NCBI GenBank assembly: GCA_965216725.1
Contig: CBDCGI010000024.1
Span: 1 to 64,000 of the forward strand
Reading direction: 5' to 3'
DNA: 64,000 bases
Source of the DNA: JACZUI01 sp965216725
GTDB lineage: Bacteria; Actinomycetota; Acidimicrobiia; Spongiisociales; ZC4RG35
The first letter of the stretch is position 1. Every line of letters starts with the position of its first letter. The position numbers were made by a program, and so were the translations under genes. Of this stretch, positions 1 to 9,215 are shown piece after piece. The notes beneath the pieces are model-generated. The model worked only from the letters and a program-made list of their open reading frames with translations. It did not search any database and had not been told where the DNA came from.

Positions 1-807
1 ATCTGAGAACTGACTGACTTGCGCCAGCCCGTTCTGCCCGGTTGTGGCATCAAGGACCAACAACACCTCATCAACTCGGTCCCCACCGGCAACACGATAA
101 ATCTTCTCCAACTCCGCCATCAGATTCCTCTTCGCGTGGAGACGACCGGCCGTGTCAACGATCACCACATCGTCGGCGCGCGCCCTGCTCGATTCCAGGG
201 CGTCGTAGACAACCGCAGCCGGATCACCACCGACCTGCCCGGAGACGACGTGGATCCCAGAGCGGCGACCCCACTCTGCGAGCTGTTCGCCGGCGGCAGC
301 CCGAAAGGTGTCTGCTCCGGCGAACAACACGGACTTGCCCTGTGTCTCCAGCATCGCCCCCAGTTTTCCGATGGTGGTGGTCTTGCCCGATCCGTTTACA
401 CCGACGATCAGAACAACCGCAGGCTGACCTTCGAGATGTAGCCGGCGATCCCTGCCGGAGAAGGCTGAGCGAAGCTCGTTGGCGAGCAAACTCCTGGCTT
501 CATCCGTGGTGCTCGGCTGTGCGTCTTTGATGCGACGCACGATCTTCGTGGCTGACGTCGCTCCAAGGTCAGAGGCTATCAGCGCCTCCTCGATCCCTTC
601 CCAAGTTTGTTCGCTGATCCCTGAGCCCCAGGAGTTCCTGAGCGCTGACCCCAGCGAGCGTGCGGCTTTGGCGAGACCTCGGCGATCGCCGGCAACCTCT
701 GGTCGCGCCGTTGTCCCAACCGAGTCACGCCTACGCCGCAGCAAGACGACCAGAACCAGGGCAACCACCGCCACAACCAGGACGATTGCCAGAAGTGTGG
801 TATCCAT
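1..807 (-). CDS. ftsY: Signal recognition particle receptor FtsY (3' part cut by window edge)
   Basis: SRP receptor GTPase that docks ribosome-nascent chain-SRP complexes at the membrane. The reading frame starts at ATG 807 and is still open at base 1, so the C terminus is missing. Residues 2-24 form an N-terminal hydrophobic helix followed by RRRR, as in actinobacterial FtsY proteins that carry their own membrane anchor. The NG domain shows the P-loop VGVNGSGKTTT, the DTFRAAAGEQL motif and the DTAGR motif. It lies 19 bases downstream of smc, an order common in Actinobacteria, and probably shares its transcript. Identity is secure; only the end is unseen. Confidence 0.96.
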   Translation of the reverse strand, partial: MDTTLLAIVLVVAVVALVLVVLLRRRRDSVGTTARPEVAGDRRGLAKAARSLGSALRNSWGSGISEQTWEGIEEALIASDLGATSATKIVRRIKDAQPSTTDEARSLLANELRSAFSGRDRRLHLEGQPAVVLIVGVNGSGKTTTIGKLGAMLETQGKSVLFAGADTFRAAAGEQLAEWGRRSGIHVVSGQVGGDPAAVVYDALESSRARADDVVIVDTAGRLHAKRNLMAELEKIYRVAGGDRVDEVLLVLDATTGQNGLAQVSQFSD

Positions 808-826
808 CAGTCAGATCGAGGTTGGA

Positions 827-3800
827 TCAGGCAACCCGGTCCACGCCTCGAGTTGCCGAGACCGTCGACGACATCTCTTTGCGCACCGCCTGCGACGCCC
901 CGCCTGGCTCCATGGTGATTCCGTAGAGCACGTCGGCCGATTCCATGGTTTGCTGTTGATGGGTGACGATCAGCAACTGGGCCCGCTCCCTGAATTCGTC
1001 CACGATGCGGATGAACCTCGCGAGATTGGAGTCGTCGAGGGCCGCCTCCACCTCGTCGAGCACATAGAAGGGGCTTGGCCTCGCCTCGAAGACGGCAAAG
1101 AGAAACGCCAAGGCGGCCAGGGAACGCTCGCCGCCTGACAGCAAGCTCAGCGTGCTGAGTTTCTTTCCCAGAGGCTGCGCGTCGATGACAAGGCCTGTCT
1201 CAGGATGATCGGGGTCCACAGCGCGGATCCGGCCGCGCCCGCCAGGGAACAGAACGCCGAAATACGTCTCGTAGGCGGCAGCAACCTCGGTGAAGGCCTC
1301 CTGGAACCGCTCCTGGATCTCCCGGTCGAGAGCGGCAATCACCTTACGGAGCTCGTTACGTGACGACTCGATGTCGGCCAGCTGTGACGTGAGAAACTCG
1401 TGCCTCTCTTCGAGAGCCTCGAACTCGCTGGCAGCGAGAGGATTGATCGGACCGAGCCGACGCAGAGTCGCCAGCTTTTCCTCGAGCACCAGATTCAGGT
1501 CTGTGTCGTCGTCGTAGTCCGGACGCTCTGCGTGGGCGGCTGCGTCAATGTCGGCGTCCGCATCGCGGCGCACCTCTTCCACCACCGATTCTCGGCGGAA
1601 CGTGATCTCGGTCAGTCGAACCTCGATCCTCGAGACCCGCTCTCTTGCGTCCGTGAGGCGAGCCAGCGCCGACTCGTTCTCCTCTCGCAGGGCAGTCAGT
1701 TCTCCCAGTACCCGGCTGTTCTCATCACGCAGCTGGTGCTGACGCTCTCTCAACTCCTCGAGTCGGCGTCCCAGGACCTCGATGGAACGCTTGGAATGAC
1801 GAACGACCTCGGTGAGAGCAGCAACGTCGAACTGGCCCACGCCGGAATCGTCGATCGTAGCCAAATCGGCTTCGATCCTGCCCACTCGCTCTGACAGCAT
1901 TCGTCTTCGCTCAGACAAGGTCTCGGCTTCGGTCGCGGCCTCCTGCCATGACGCCCTGGCAACTTCGCGCCGAGCCGCGACATCGATCCGTTGCGCCTCC
2001 ATCTCGGACCAGGCTTCCATTCGGGCAGCCTCCTCGCCCTCCAGCGCCTCGAGGCGCTCGGCCAACGAACCGCTTTGACGTTTGCGGGCGGCAATGCCTT
2101 CGGCCAGCGATATCCGTCGCTGGGCCAGACGTTCTTGCTCCTCCCGGAGCACGTCGACTGATTGCACCAAGCGCGCCATCGCCTCGCTCTTTCCGGATAG
2201 GGCAGCCTCCGCAGACTCCAAGGCCACCAGGGCGGCACGTTCGGCCTCGCGGCTCTTTTCGAAGTCTCGTTTTGCCGTTGCATGTAGAGACTCGGCGCGG
2301 GCCACGCTCGTGGCAACCTCGTCGAGAGAGGCAATTGCCGCCTCGAGCATCGCAGGACCAGCGCTTTCGGGGTGAGCAAGGTAGACGCCATGAGGCGAGA
2401 CCAGATCTCCCTCGGGCGTCACCGCTCGTAAGTTGTTGTGCTTGCCGACGAGCCGCCATGCTGATTGCCAGCCCTCGACAAGAAGAACGTCTCCCAACAA
2501 GACAGCGGCTAGTTCGCGGTCGGCCCGGGGCCCTAACTTCTCGACCAGGGCATCCACTCCGGATTCGATGGCGACCTGTGTGGCAATGGCTCGGGCGTCC
2601 TCGCTTCCCGTCACCACACCGACGCCTCCCAGCCCGGCCGACTTGACATCTTCAACGGCCGTTGCCAGTTCCTCGCCACGAGCGAAGACAATCGCTCCGA
2701 CCCAGCCTCCAAGCGCCGACTCGACGGCACGTTCCAGCCCACCTGGAACATCCAATCGAGATATCACCGAGCCCATAGAACCGGCTGTTCCCTCCAACTT
2801 CCGAAGGGCCTCTGGGTCGATTGAACCCTCGAGAGTCGCTTCGATCGCTTCGACCCGCGCCTTGGCGGCAGCCTGGTCGAGACGCACCTCTGTCAGTTCC
2901 TCCGCAGCGTCATCCCAGACCTCTTGATCGAGCTGCCTGGTATCCGTCGCAGACTCGTATGCCACCGACAGCTCCGACAACCGTTCATCGATCGTCTTGA
3001 CTTCCTCATTGATCCTGTCGACCTCCGTGGTCTCGTCGAGGACCTGGGCGTCGACAACTGCGAGACGTTTGCCGATCGCCGCCTCTTCGCGTTCGTCCCG
3101 GATATCGGCAGCTTTGAGAACGCTCAGTTCTCCCCGCAGCGCTGCCGCGGCCCCTTCGGGGGAAAGCGAAGCTTGAGTGGCCATGGCCCGCTCTTCGTCT
3201 TCGAGCTGGCGGAACTCCCGCTCCCTGACAGCCGCGACCCGGGTTGCCTCGGAGGCAAGTCCGTGGATCTTGTCCAGCTCACTGGCTATCGATTCCTTCT
3301 CCCGCTCCAGATCCTCCGTGCGCTCGACTACCGCCTCCCGGCGACCGGTCGCCGCTCGAACCCGCTCATTGGCGACCGAGCCCAAACGTCTCAAACGCTC
3401 GATCGAGGTCTCGATTCGGGCCGCAGCGGCCGTGTCTTTCTCCAGGTCGCGCCCCACTCGCTCCGCCTGCGTGGTTGTGTCGGCGAGAAGGGACGACTGA
3501 GAAGCGACGCGAGCTTCACCAGTCGCGATCTTGGCACTGAGGTCTTCCTTCTCCGCATTTAGCGCTTTCAGTTCGCCGTCAAGCGCCTGCAAAACCTCTC
3601 TCGCCAGATACAGCCTGAGGTCGGCAACCTCGGCTTTGATCCCGTCGTACCGCTGTGCGGCACGAGCCTGCCGCTTCAGGGGACGCATCTGCCGCTCGAG
3701 CTCTCGCACGAGATCTTGAAGACGGATCAAATCATCATCGGTCTTGTGGAGGCGCCTCTCGGCCTTCTCTTTGCGTCGCCGATGTTTGAGGATGCCAGCG

Positions 3801-4291
3801 GCGTCCTCGATGATGGATCGGTGTTCCTCCGGCGAGGCGTTGAGCACCTTGTCGACCTCACCCTGCCCGATGATGACGTGTTGGTTTCTACCTATGCCCG
3901 AGTCGCTCAACAGCTCCTGGACATCGAGCAGGCGACACCCGACTCCGTTGATCTCATAGTCGGATGAGCCGTCTCGATAAAGCCGCCTGGTTATCGAGAC
4001 CTCGTCGAGATCCAAGGGAATCTTCCGTTGCTCGTTATCGATGACGAGCGTGGCTTCGGCCCGATTCAGGGCAGGCCGGGTTGCAGTGCCGGCGAACACG
4101 ACATCCTCCATCTTTCCTGTGCGGAGGGCTTTGGTGGACTGGCTCCCCATCACCCATGACAGGGCATCCACGAGATTCGACTTTCCCGATCCGTTGGGGC
4201 CCACCACCACGGTGACCCCCGGCCGAAACTCGAGATGGGTTCGATCCGCGAAAGATTTGAAGCCGACGAGCTTCAAGGACTTCAGATACAC
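827..4291 (-). CDS. smc: Chromosome segregation protein SMC
   Basis: Condensin ATPase of 1154 residues that organises and segregates the chromosome together with ScpA/ScpB. The N-terminal head has the Walker A GPNGSGKSN at residues 31-39; two long coiled-coil arms flank a hinge around residues 460-620 (GSMGSVISRLDVPGG region); the C-terminal head has the ABC signature LSGGERSLAALA and Walker B FYVLDEVEAALDD. The open frame extends upstream to 4474, but the family start KSLKLVGFKSF fits the GTG at 4291, which has AGGA about eight bases ahead. It sits between acyP (61 bases upstream) and ftsY in the conserved leftward cluster. Confidence 0.97.
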   Translation of the reverse strand: MYLKSLKLVGFKSFADRTHLEFRPGVTVVVGPNGSGKSNLVDALSWVMGSQSTKALRTGKMEDVVFAGTATRPALNRAEATLVIDNEQRKIPLDLDEVSITRRLYRDGSSDYEINGVGCRLLDVQELLSDSGIGRNQHVIIGQGEVDKVLNASPEEHRSIIEDAAGILKHRRRKEKAERRLHKTDDDLIRLQDLVRELERQMRPLKRQARAAQRYDGIKAEVADLRLYLAREVLQALDGELKALNAEKEDLSAKIATGEARVASQSSLLADTTTQAERVGRDLEKDTAAAARIETSIERLRRLGSVANERVRAATGRREAVVERTEDLEREKESIASELDKIHGLASEATRVAAVREREFRQLEDEERAMATQASLSPEGAAAALRGELSVLKAADIRDEREEAAIGKRLAVVDAQVLDETTEVDRINEEVKTIDERLSELSVAYESATDTRQLDQEVWDDAAEELTEVRLDQAAAKARVEAIEATLEGSIDPEALRKLEGTAGSMGSVISRLDVPGGLERAVESALGGWVGAIVFARGEELATAVEDVKSAGLGGVGVVTGSEDARAIATQVAIESGVDALVEKLGPRADRELAAVLLGDVLLVEGWQSAWRLVGKHNNLRAVTPEGDLVSPHGVYLAHPESAGPAMLEAAIASLDEVATSVARAESLHATAKRDFEKSREAERAALVALESAEAALSGKSEAMARLVQSVDVLREEQERLAQRRISLAEGIAARKRQSGSLAERLEALEGEEAARMEAWSEMEAQRIDVAARREVARASWQEAATEAETLSERRRMLSERVGRIEADLATIDDSGVGQFDVAALTEVVRHSKRSIEVLGRRLEELRERQHQLRDENSRVLGELTALREENESALARLTDARERVSRIEVRLTEITFRRESVVEEVRRDADADIDAAAHAERPDYDDDTDLNLVLEEKLATLRRLGPINPLAASEFEALEERHEFLTSQLADIESSRNELRKVIAALDREIQERFQEAFTEVAAAYETYFGVLFPGGRGRIRAVDPDHPETGLVIDAQPLGKKLSTLSLLSGGERSLAALAFLFAVFEARPSPFYVLDEVEAALDDSNLARFIRIVDEFRERAQLLIVTHQQQTMESADVLYGITMEPGGASQAVRKEMSSTVSATRGVDRVA

Positions 4292-4352
4292 AGTTGATTC
4301 CTGGCGAATGACAAGGTTGTGATTCAGGAAAAGGCTAACACCACGGACCGCA

Positions 4353-4649
4353 TCAGCGGTTGTTCGACGGGTTCGGATAGATGAAGAAGTCTTTGAGCGT
4401 TTCGTCTGCTGCGACGTTGTCCGACTCGACCCCAGCAACATGAGCCATAGGAGGGCCGGTCCAAAGCCAATCAATCAGCCGGTCCACGGACTCCGGCTCA
4501 CCCTGCGCCAGCACCTCCACCCTGCCGTCGGAGAGATTGCGAACCCAACCCACAAGGTCCAGGCTCCGCGCCGAGTGCCGGCACGACTGACGGAACCCCA
4601 CACCTTGGACTCGGCCCACTACCAGCGCCCTGACCGTCTTCTGCGTCAC
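4353..4649 (-). CDS. acyP: Acylphosphatase
   Basis: Small enzyme (98 residues) hydrolysing acyl phosphates. The family signature GRVQGVGFR (residues 12-20) and GWVRNLSDGRVE (34-45) are intact, giving the catalytic arginine R20 and asparagine N38. The GTG start at 4649 overlaps the mutM stop as GTGA, so translation is probably coupled; the longer open frame to 4727 would run into mutM and lacks family similarity. Acylphosphatase between mutM and smc is a recurrent arrangement in Actinobacteria. Physiological substrate is not evident. Confidence 0.93.
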   Translation of the reverse strand: MTQKTVRALVVGRVQGVGFRQSCRHSARSLDLVGWVRNLSDGRVEVLAQGEPESVDRLIDWLWTGPPMAHVAGVESDNVAADETLKDFFIYPNPSNNR

Positions 4650-5476
4650 TGCCGCTCCGCCTGGCAAGAAGGGCAGAAATGGGTGGAACGGGACCTGACG
4701 GTGACACGCGTGATTGGAGTGCCACACCGTGAACAGGGCAGGTCTTTCCGCCCGTATGCCTGTAAATGCCCCAGGTTCTCCCCGGCCTCTCCGTCGGGTA
4801 GGAGATAGGCGAGATCATCGAGGCTGGTGCCGCCATGGGTCAGAGCCGCGGACAGAACCACGCGAATCGCACCCAGAAGCTCGTCCAGCTCGGCGATCTC
4901 GAGCGACCGGCCCTCCCTGAGGGGGTGAATCCGGGCAACATAGAGGGCCTCGTCTGCGTAGATGTTGCCCAGGCCCGCGATCAGGGACTGGTCGAGTAGT
5001 AGGGCTTTGACAGGCGCCGTCCTGTTCTGGAGGGCTTGGCCTAACTCCTCGGACGTCGGTGGGGACTCCCATGCGTCCGGGCCCAGACGTCCGATGGAGG
5101 ATTCCGAAAGCTCCGCCGACTCGTATACGGCCACAAACCCGAAAGTCCTCGGATCTACGAACCGGATTTCTGAGCCGCTCTCCAAAAGGCAGCGGAAATG
5201 CGTGTGAGCGGCCTGGTTTCCGTCGATCTGGAACCTTCCCGACATCCCCAGATGAGCCACCAGCACCTGGCCGTCATCGAGGCCGGCATGGAGGAACTTC
5301 CCGGTCCGTTCCAGACGATTCACCTTGCGAGCCAGCAGTCGACTCTCGACCTCGCCCGGGCTCGAGTTGTGCCGCGCCGTCCGAAGGTGGCTCACCTCGA
5401 CTTCGCTCATCGTCCAGCCCTCCCAGATCGGGGCGAGGTGACGTCTGGTGATTTCCACTTCGGGAAGCTCGGGCAT
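4646..5476 (-). CDS. mutM: Formamidopyrimidine-DNA glycosylase
   Basis: Base-excision repair glycosylase/AP lyase (276 residues) removing oxidised purines. The mature N terminus PELPEVE supplies the catalytic Pro2 and Glu3 after methionine removal, which fixes the start at ATG 5476 although the frame opens 37 codons earlier. Lys60 in RTGKFL matches the conserved DNA-binding lysine. A C-terminal zinc finger has Cys248, Cys251, Cys268 and Cys271, with the arginine of RSTHFCP at 263. Transcribed with acyP, smc and ftsY; a divergent membrane gene starts only 44 bases away. Confidence 0.96.
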   Translation of the reverse strand: MPELPEVEITRRHLAPIWEGWTMSEVEVSHLRTARHNSSPGEVESRLLARKVNRLERTGKFLHAGLDDGQVLVAHLGMSGRFQIDGNQAAHTHFRCLLESGSEIRFVDPRTFGFVAVYESAELSESSIGRLGPDAWESPPTSEELGQALQNRTAPVKALLLDQSLIAGLGNIYADEALYVARIHPLREGRSLEIAELDELLGAIRVVLSAALTHGGTSLDDLAYLLPDGEAGENLGHLQAYGRKDLPCSRCGTPITRVTVRSRSTHFCPSCQAERQ

Positions 5477-5520
5477 TTGGTCGGAGGGTCCGGTGAAACT
5501 GCGGGTACCGTACCGGCCCG

Positions 5521-6348
5521 ATGCACATACAAGCTCGGACCATGGCCGAGATGTTCTCGGACGGGATGAACTCTCTCGTAGCCTCATGGAAAAGCCTGGT
5601 GACCCCGGCCCTTGCAGCCTCTTTGGTGCTGGGAGTCGTGAGCATCGTTGCCTTGGGCGCCACGGGATCCCTGGAATTCTTCGAATTGGTTTTCAACGAC
5701 CCCGAATCGCTGGACGGGCTGACCAACCAAGAGCTATCCGATTTGTTCTATCCGGTCTTGATTGCAGGGGCAATCGGCCTCCTGGCGCAAATGCTCTCCT
5801 TCTCCTTCATCAGCGTCGCAACTCACACTGTGATCGCGGCGTCCATGAATGGTCTTCTGGTCACCGGTGGCGACGCATCCAGATTCGCCCTGTCCAGGCT
5901 GCCCACTGTGATCGTCGCCAACATCATCATCGTGGTCCTCCTGGTTGGCGGATTGTTCCTGTTCATCATCCCCGGCATTTGGATAGCAGGATCGGTCGCT
6001 GTCGTCATGGCCGTGATCGCCCTAGAACCAACTGGCCCCGCCAGATCGATTGGGCGTAGTTTCCATCTCGTCAGGGGCCGCTGGTGGCCAACCGTCGGGT
6101 TCGTCTTGGTTGTGGGGTTGATCGCCGGTGTCTCGATGCAACTGGTGCAGTTCGTTGCTGTTCCGCTACTAGCAGTAGGCACCCCGGGCCCAGCTCTTGG
6201 CGTGGTGTACGTGTTCGGCGTGTTGGTGCAGGGCTTCGTCACCGCGGCTGTCGCCACGATGATCACCGTCCTCTACGTCGACCTGCGGGCCCGCAAGGAG
6301 CAGATCACAACTGAGGATCTGTTTCCAGCGACACCAAGGCCTCTTTAG
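5521..6348 (+). CDS. Multi-pass membrane protein, glycerophosphodiester-phosphodiesterase membrane-domain-like
   Basis: A 275-residue integral membrane protein with about six hydrophobic segments and the repeated pattern of small and aliphatic residues seen in the membrane domain family often found N-terminal to glycerophosphodiester phosphodiesterases. Motifs of that family visible here are IPGIWIAGSVAVVMAVIALE and RSFHLVRGRWWPTVG. There is no soluble catalytic domain. It is the only rightward gene inside the leftward cluster. Start ATG 5521 or the ATG seven codons later are both possible. Its last 44 bases overlap the 3' end of rnc in antisense. Function unknown. Confidence 0.8.
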   Translation: MHIQARTMAEMFSDGMNSLVASWKSLVTPALAASLVLGVVSIVALGATGSLEFFELVFNDPESLDGLTNQELSDLFYPVLIAGAIGLLAQMLSFSFISVATHTVIAASMNGLLVTGGDASRFALSRLPTVIVANIIIVVLLVGGLFLFIIPGIWIAGSVAVVMAVIALEPTGPARSIGRSFHLVRGRWWPTVGFVLVVGLIAGVSMQLVQFVAVPLLAVGTPGPALGVVYVFGVLVQGFVTAAVATMITVLYVDLRARKEQITTEDLFPATPRPL

Positions 6349-6982
6349 CCGCGTTCTGCTCGGCTTCCTTCTTGGAGCGGCCGGCTCCTCTTCCGAGGCT
6401 TTGCCCATCGACGAAAACCTCTGATTCGAATTGCCGCTCGTGGTCGGGGCCGGAGCCCTCGGTCTGATACACCGGCCGGGATCCGTTTTGCGCCGCGCTC
6501 TCTTGCAGTCTGGTCTTGTAGTCCTTGATCCCCGGGGTCTTGGCCCGTTCGACAATGCGGTCTCCCCAAAGCTCGATCACCAGATCCCGAGCCGGAGGCA
6601 GGCCACCGTCGATGAAGACAGCGCCGATGATCGCCTCCATGGCATCGGCCAGAATCGAGTCCTTGTCCCGCCCTCCGGACCGCTCCTCCGAAGGAGACAA
6701 CTCCAGTTGACTCCCCAGACCTATCGACCTCGCCACACCCGACAGTGTGGGACGGCTCACCACGGCTGCGCGGACCTTCGCCATCTTGCCTTCAGAGAGG
6801 TGCGGAAAGTCCCCGTAGAGCCGGCTGGTGACAATCAACTGCAACACCGCGTCGCCGAGGAATTCGAGACGCTCGTTGTCGGCGCGGGCGGGATCATCAG
6901 AGCTCACCGACCTGTGAGTCAGAGCAATTCTCAGAAGGGATCGGTCTCGAAACTCGTAGCCGATGGCCTCTTCGATGCTCAC
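6305..6982 (-). CDS. rnc: Ribonuclease III
   Basis: Double-strand-specific endoribonuclease (225 residues) for rRNA and mRNA processing. The catalytic signature NERLEFLGDAVL lies at residues 36-47, with acidic metal ligands E40 and D44, plus D113 and E116 in LADAMEAIIGAVFIDGG. The C-terminal double-stranded RNA-binding domain covers about 155-222 (DYKTRLQES through AEQNAAKEAL). The ATG start overlaps the plsX stop by four bases. The 3' end overlaps the convergent membrane gene by 44 bases, so overlapping transcripts would form a duplex. Confidence 0.96.
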   Translation of the reverse strand: MSIEEAIGYEFRDRSLLRIALTHRSVSSDDPARADNERLEFLGDAVLQLIVTSRLYGDFPHLSEGKMAKVRAAVVSRPTLSGVARSIGLGSQLELSPSEERSGGRDKDSILADAMEAIIGAVFIDGGLPPARDLVIELWGDRIVERAKTPGIKDYKTRLQESAAQNGSRPVYQTEGSGPDHERQFESEVFVDGQSLGRGAGRSKKEAEQNAAKEALVSLETDPQL

Positions 6983-7953
6983 AGTTGAGCGATGCGCATC
7001 GCCATCTGGCCCGGCAGGTCCTTTTCAGCTCCCTCAGCGGCGAGCGAAAGGGCGTTGCAGATCGCGGTCTGGTTTGAGGAGCCATGGCAGATGACGACGG
7101 TCCCTTTGATCCCGAGCAGGTGGGCACCGCCATAGGTCTCGTAATCCATCCGCTCCCCTACTCGTTGCAGCACCGGGGCGACCGCCACCTGTGCCTCTGC
7201 AGGCAATGCTCCGATCTCCTCCCGGGTGTAGCGGGTGACGATCTGGGCCATACCCTCCATCGCCTTGAGCAGTACGTTTCCGGTGAATCCGTCAGTCACG
7301 ATGACGTCGGCCCGATCGACGGCGATGTCGCGCCCTTCGACGTTTCCGATGAAGTTCATCATGCTCGCCTCAAAGAGATCGTACGACTCCCGCTCCAGAT
7401 CGCGGCCTTTGCCTCGCTCCTCGCCGTTGGAGAGAAGGCCCACCCGGGGAGACTCGACGCCCAGCAACAACTCGGACATCACCGATCCCAAGACTCCGAA
7501 CTGGACCATTTGTGTCGCCTTGACTTCGGGGTTTGCCCCCATGTCGAGCATGACAGTAGGGGTGCCAGGAGTCGGGATCACAGACGCTATCGGGGGTCGG
7601 GAAACCCCCCTGACCCTGCCGACGACGATGGCGGCCGCGGCCATCGCGGCCCCCGTCGACCCGGCAGACACGAATCCCGAAGCGTCGCCTCTTGCCACCA
7701 GTCCGGCGGCGACCACGATCGATGCCCCCGGCTTTTCCCTGAGAGCCCGTGTCGGGTCGTCGCCCATGGCTATCACGTCTGGTGCGCCCACCACGGGCAG
7801 GTCCGCCTCGTGGCGTTCGAGCTCTGACTCGATGACCTCTTGTCGACCGACCAGGACGACCTCCACGCCTTTCGCTGCGGCGTCAACGGCGCCGGCGACG
7901 ATCACCTCAGGTGCGTGATCGCCCCCCATCGCGTCCAGAGCGATACGGGCCAA
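6979..7953 (-). CDS. plsX: Phosphate acyltransferase PlsX
   Basis: Converts acyl-ACP to acyl-phosphate for phosphatidic acid synthesis at the membrane. The 324-residue length and the N-terminal MARIALDAMGGDHAPEVIVAGA are typical. Further family blocks are MGDDPTRALREKPGAS, SAGSTGAAMA, MLDMGANPE and the C-terminal GGAHLLGIKGTVVICHG. Start ATG 7953 gives the canonical N terminus. It lies two bases after rpmF and overlaps rnc by four bases, the widespread rpmF-plsX-rnc arrangement. Confidence 0.96.
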   Translation of the reverse strand: MARIALDAMGGDHAPEVIVAGAVDAAAKGVEVVLVGRQEVIESELERHEADLPVVGAPDVIAMGDDPTRALREKPGASIVVAAGLVARGDASGFVSAGSTGAAMAAAAIVVGRVRGVSRPPIASVIPTPGTPTVMLDMGANPEVKATQMVQFGVLGSVMSELLLGVESPRVGLLSNGEERGKGRDLERESYDLFEASMMNFIGNVEGRDIAVDRADVIVTDGFTGNVLLKAMEGMAQIVTRYTREEIGALPAEAQVAVAPVLQRVGERMDYETYGGAHLLGIKGTVVICHGSSNQTAICNALSLAAEGAEKDLPGQMAMRIAQL

Positions 7954-7955
7954 TG

Positions 7956-8132
7956 TCAGTCGGCCTCGATTACCTCACGGCCGCGGTATGTACCGCATTC
8001 ACGGCACGCGCGATGAGGCAGCTTGGGCCTCCCACATTGCTCGCAGGCGGCCGTGGTGGGACGACTGACTTTCCAAGCCGCTTTGCGCTGCCGGGTACGC
8101 GACCGCGACATCTTTTTCTTGGGCACCGCCAT
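7956..8132 (-). CDS. rpmF: 50S ribosomal protein L32
   Basis: A 58-residue large-subunit ribosomal protein. It starts with the family's MAVPKKKMSRSRTRQRKAAW and has the zinc-binding form with Cys30, Cys33, Cys43 and Cys46. The ATG at 8132 is preferred to one three codons upstream because it gives the standard N terminus. It lies between the DUF177 gene and plsX, as in most bacteria. Confidence 0.95.
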   Translation of the reverse strand: MAVPKKKMSRSRTRQRKAAWKVSRPTTAACEQCGRPKLPHRACRECGTYRGREVIEAD

Positions 8133-8149
8133 CGAGCGCACTCCTTGGT

Positions 8150-8626
8150 CTAGGAATCGAATAGATCTTTAAGGACGGAGAAAGGCGAGGCGGAATCCTC
8201 TCCGTGACCGTCGCAAGGGTCAGTATTCAAGTCGTTTCCACACGCTGGGCAAAGTCCCATGCAATCGATCCGGCACCGCGGGGCCGGAGGCAACGCCAGC
8301 GCCAGCTCGTCTAAAGCGGGTGGACCCATATCCACGAAGGCGTCGACGATCGCATAACCATCGTCGTCCGCGACCAGGCCGAAATACTGCTGGGCCTCGA
8401 CGACAACTCCTTCTTGCCAGGTCTTGGTACACCGGACACATGTCATTGATGCCGTGGCCGATACTTCGAAAGAGGCGCGAACGGAATCCGACATCCCTAG
8501 AACCGCTCCGGCAACGGTCATCAGGTTTTCGACTCGGGTCTCGCCGAGTCGCAGGCTCACCGGCCGTTGACCGGAAAAAGGACGTTCCGTTCCGGGTTTG
8601 CCGAGGAGGTCCCCAACCGGAACCAT
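8150..8626 (-). CDS. DUF177 (YceD-family) protein
   Basis: A 158-residue member of the DUF177 family that is regularly encoded just upstream of rpmF and is linked in other bacteria to ribosome/23S rRNA accumulation. Recognisable parts are the N-terminal VGDLLGKPGTERPF, the central CVRCTKTW CxxC motif, and a C-terminal cysteine-rich stretch CRIDCMGLCPACGNDLN. The frame opens far upstream but family comparison supports ATG 8626; a GTG at 8656, two bases after the preceding stop, is an alternative. Exact biochemical role unknown. Confidence 0.85.
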   Translation of the reverse strand: MVPVGDLLGKPGTERPFSGQRPVSLRLGETRVENLMTVAGAVLGMSDSVRASFEVSATASMTCVRCTKTWQEGVVVEAQQYFGLVADDDGYAIVDAFVDMGPPALDELALALPPAPRCRIDCMGLCPACGNDLNTDPCDGHGEDSASPFSVLKDLFDS

Positions 8627-8657
8627 CAGGCTGTCGTCACTCGCGGCGGCCGTCACC

Positions 8658-9215
8658 TCAAATGGGGACGTCGGGCGCCTTGGGCCGGGCCTGGTGGAAC
8701 TCGTTGCGTGCCGCCTGAATCTGTCCCATCGTCTCGCCGAGCAACGACTCGATCCGCTGCAGCTTCTTCTCGATGTCATCTTCGGTTTCGAGGCGGAGTC
8801 TTCTGGCTTCGCCCTCGGCTCGGCGGACCAAGACATTGGCCTCCTCCACCGCCTCGGCAACGATGTTGGAGTCGGAGACGAGCTCGTCTGCTTCCTTGCG
8901 AGCCCTGTCGACAATCTCACGCGCCTTCTCATTGGTTCTGGCGATGAAGGCCTCACGCTCTCTGACCATCCATCGCGCCGCCCTCAGCTCATCCGGCAGA
9001 TCAGCCCGAATCTGCTCGAGATTGCCCAAGAATTTGTCCCTATCCACGATGATGTTGCCCGAAAGTGGCACCGACTTGGCCTCGTGGAGATGGACGATCA
9101 GATCGTCGACCAGGTCCTGCAGGTCAGCGACGTCGGGGGCAGGTGCCGCCTCCTCGGGGTCGGGCACGAGATGTTCCTCGATCTCCTCTTGGGGGACCTT
9201 GCTTTCTTCGCTCAC
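8658..9215 (-). CDS. Coiled-coil DivIVA-like protein, probable SepIVA homologue
   Basis: A 185-residue acidic, helix-rich protein. After an N-terminal stretch of about 25 acidic residues comes DLVDDLIVHLHEAKSVPLSGNIIVDRDKF, resembling the DivIVA-type N-terminal motif, followed by a long heptad-rich coiled coil from about residue 85 to 175. In mycobacteria the gene directly upstream of DUF177 and rnc encodes SepIVA, a DivIVA-domain protein involved in septation and polar growth; position and fold agree here, but homology was not tested. The GTG start at 9215 overlaps the coaD stop as GTGA. The open frame extends to 9323 inside coaD and is not used. Confidence 0.75.
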   Translation of the reverse strand: MSEESKVPQEEIEEHLVPDPEEAAPAPDVADLQDLVDDLIVHLHEAKSVPLSGNIIVDRDKFLGNLEQIRADLPDELRAARWMVREREAFIARTNEKAREIVDRARKEADELVSDSNIVAEAVEEANVLVRRAEGEARRLRLETEDDIEKKLQRIESLLGETMGQIQAARNEFHQARPKAPDVPI

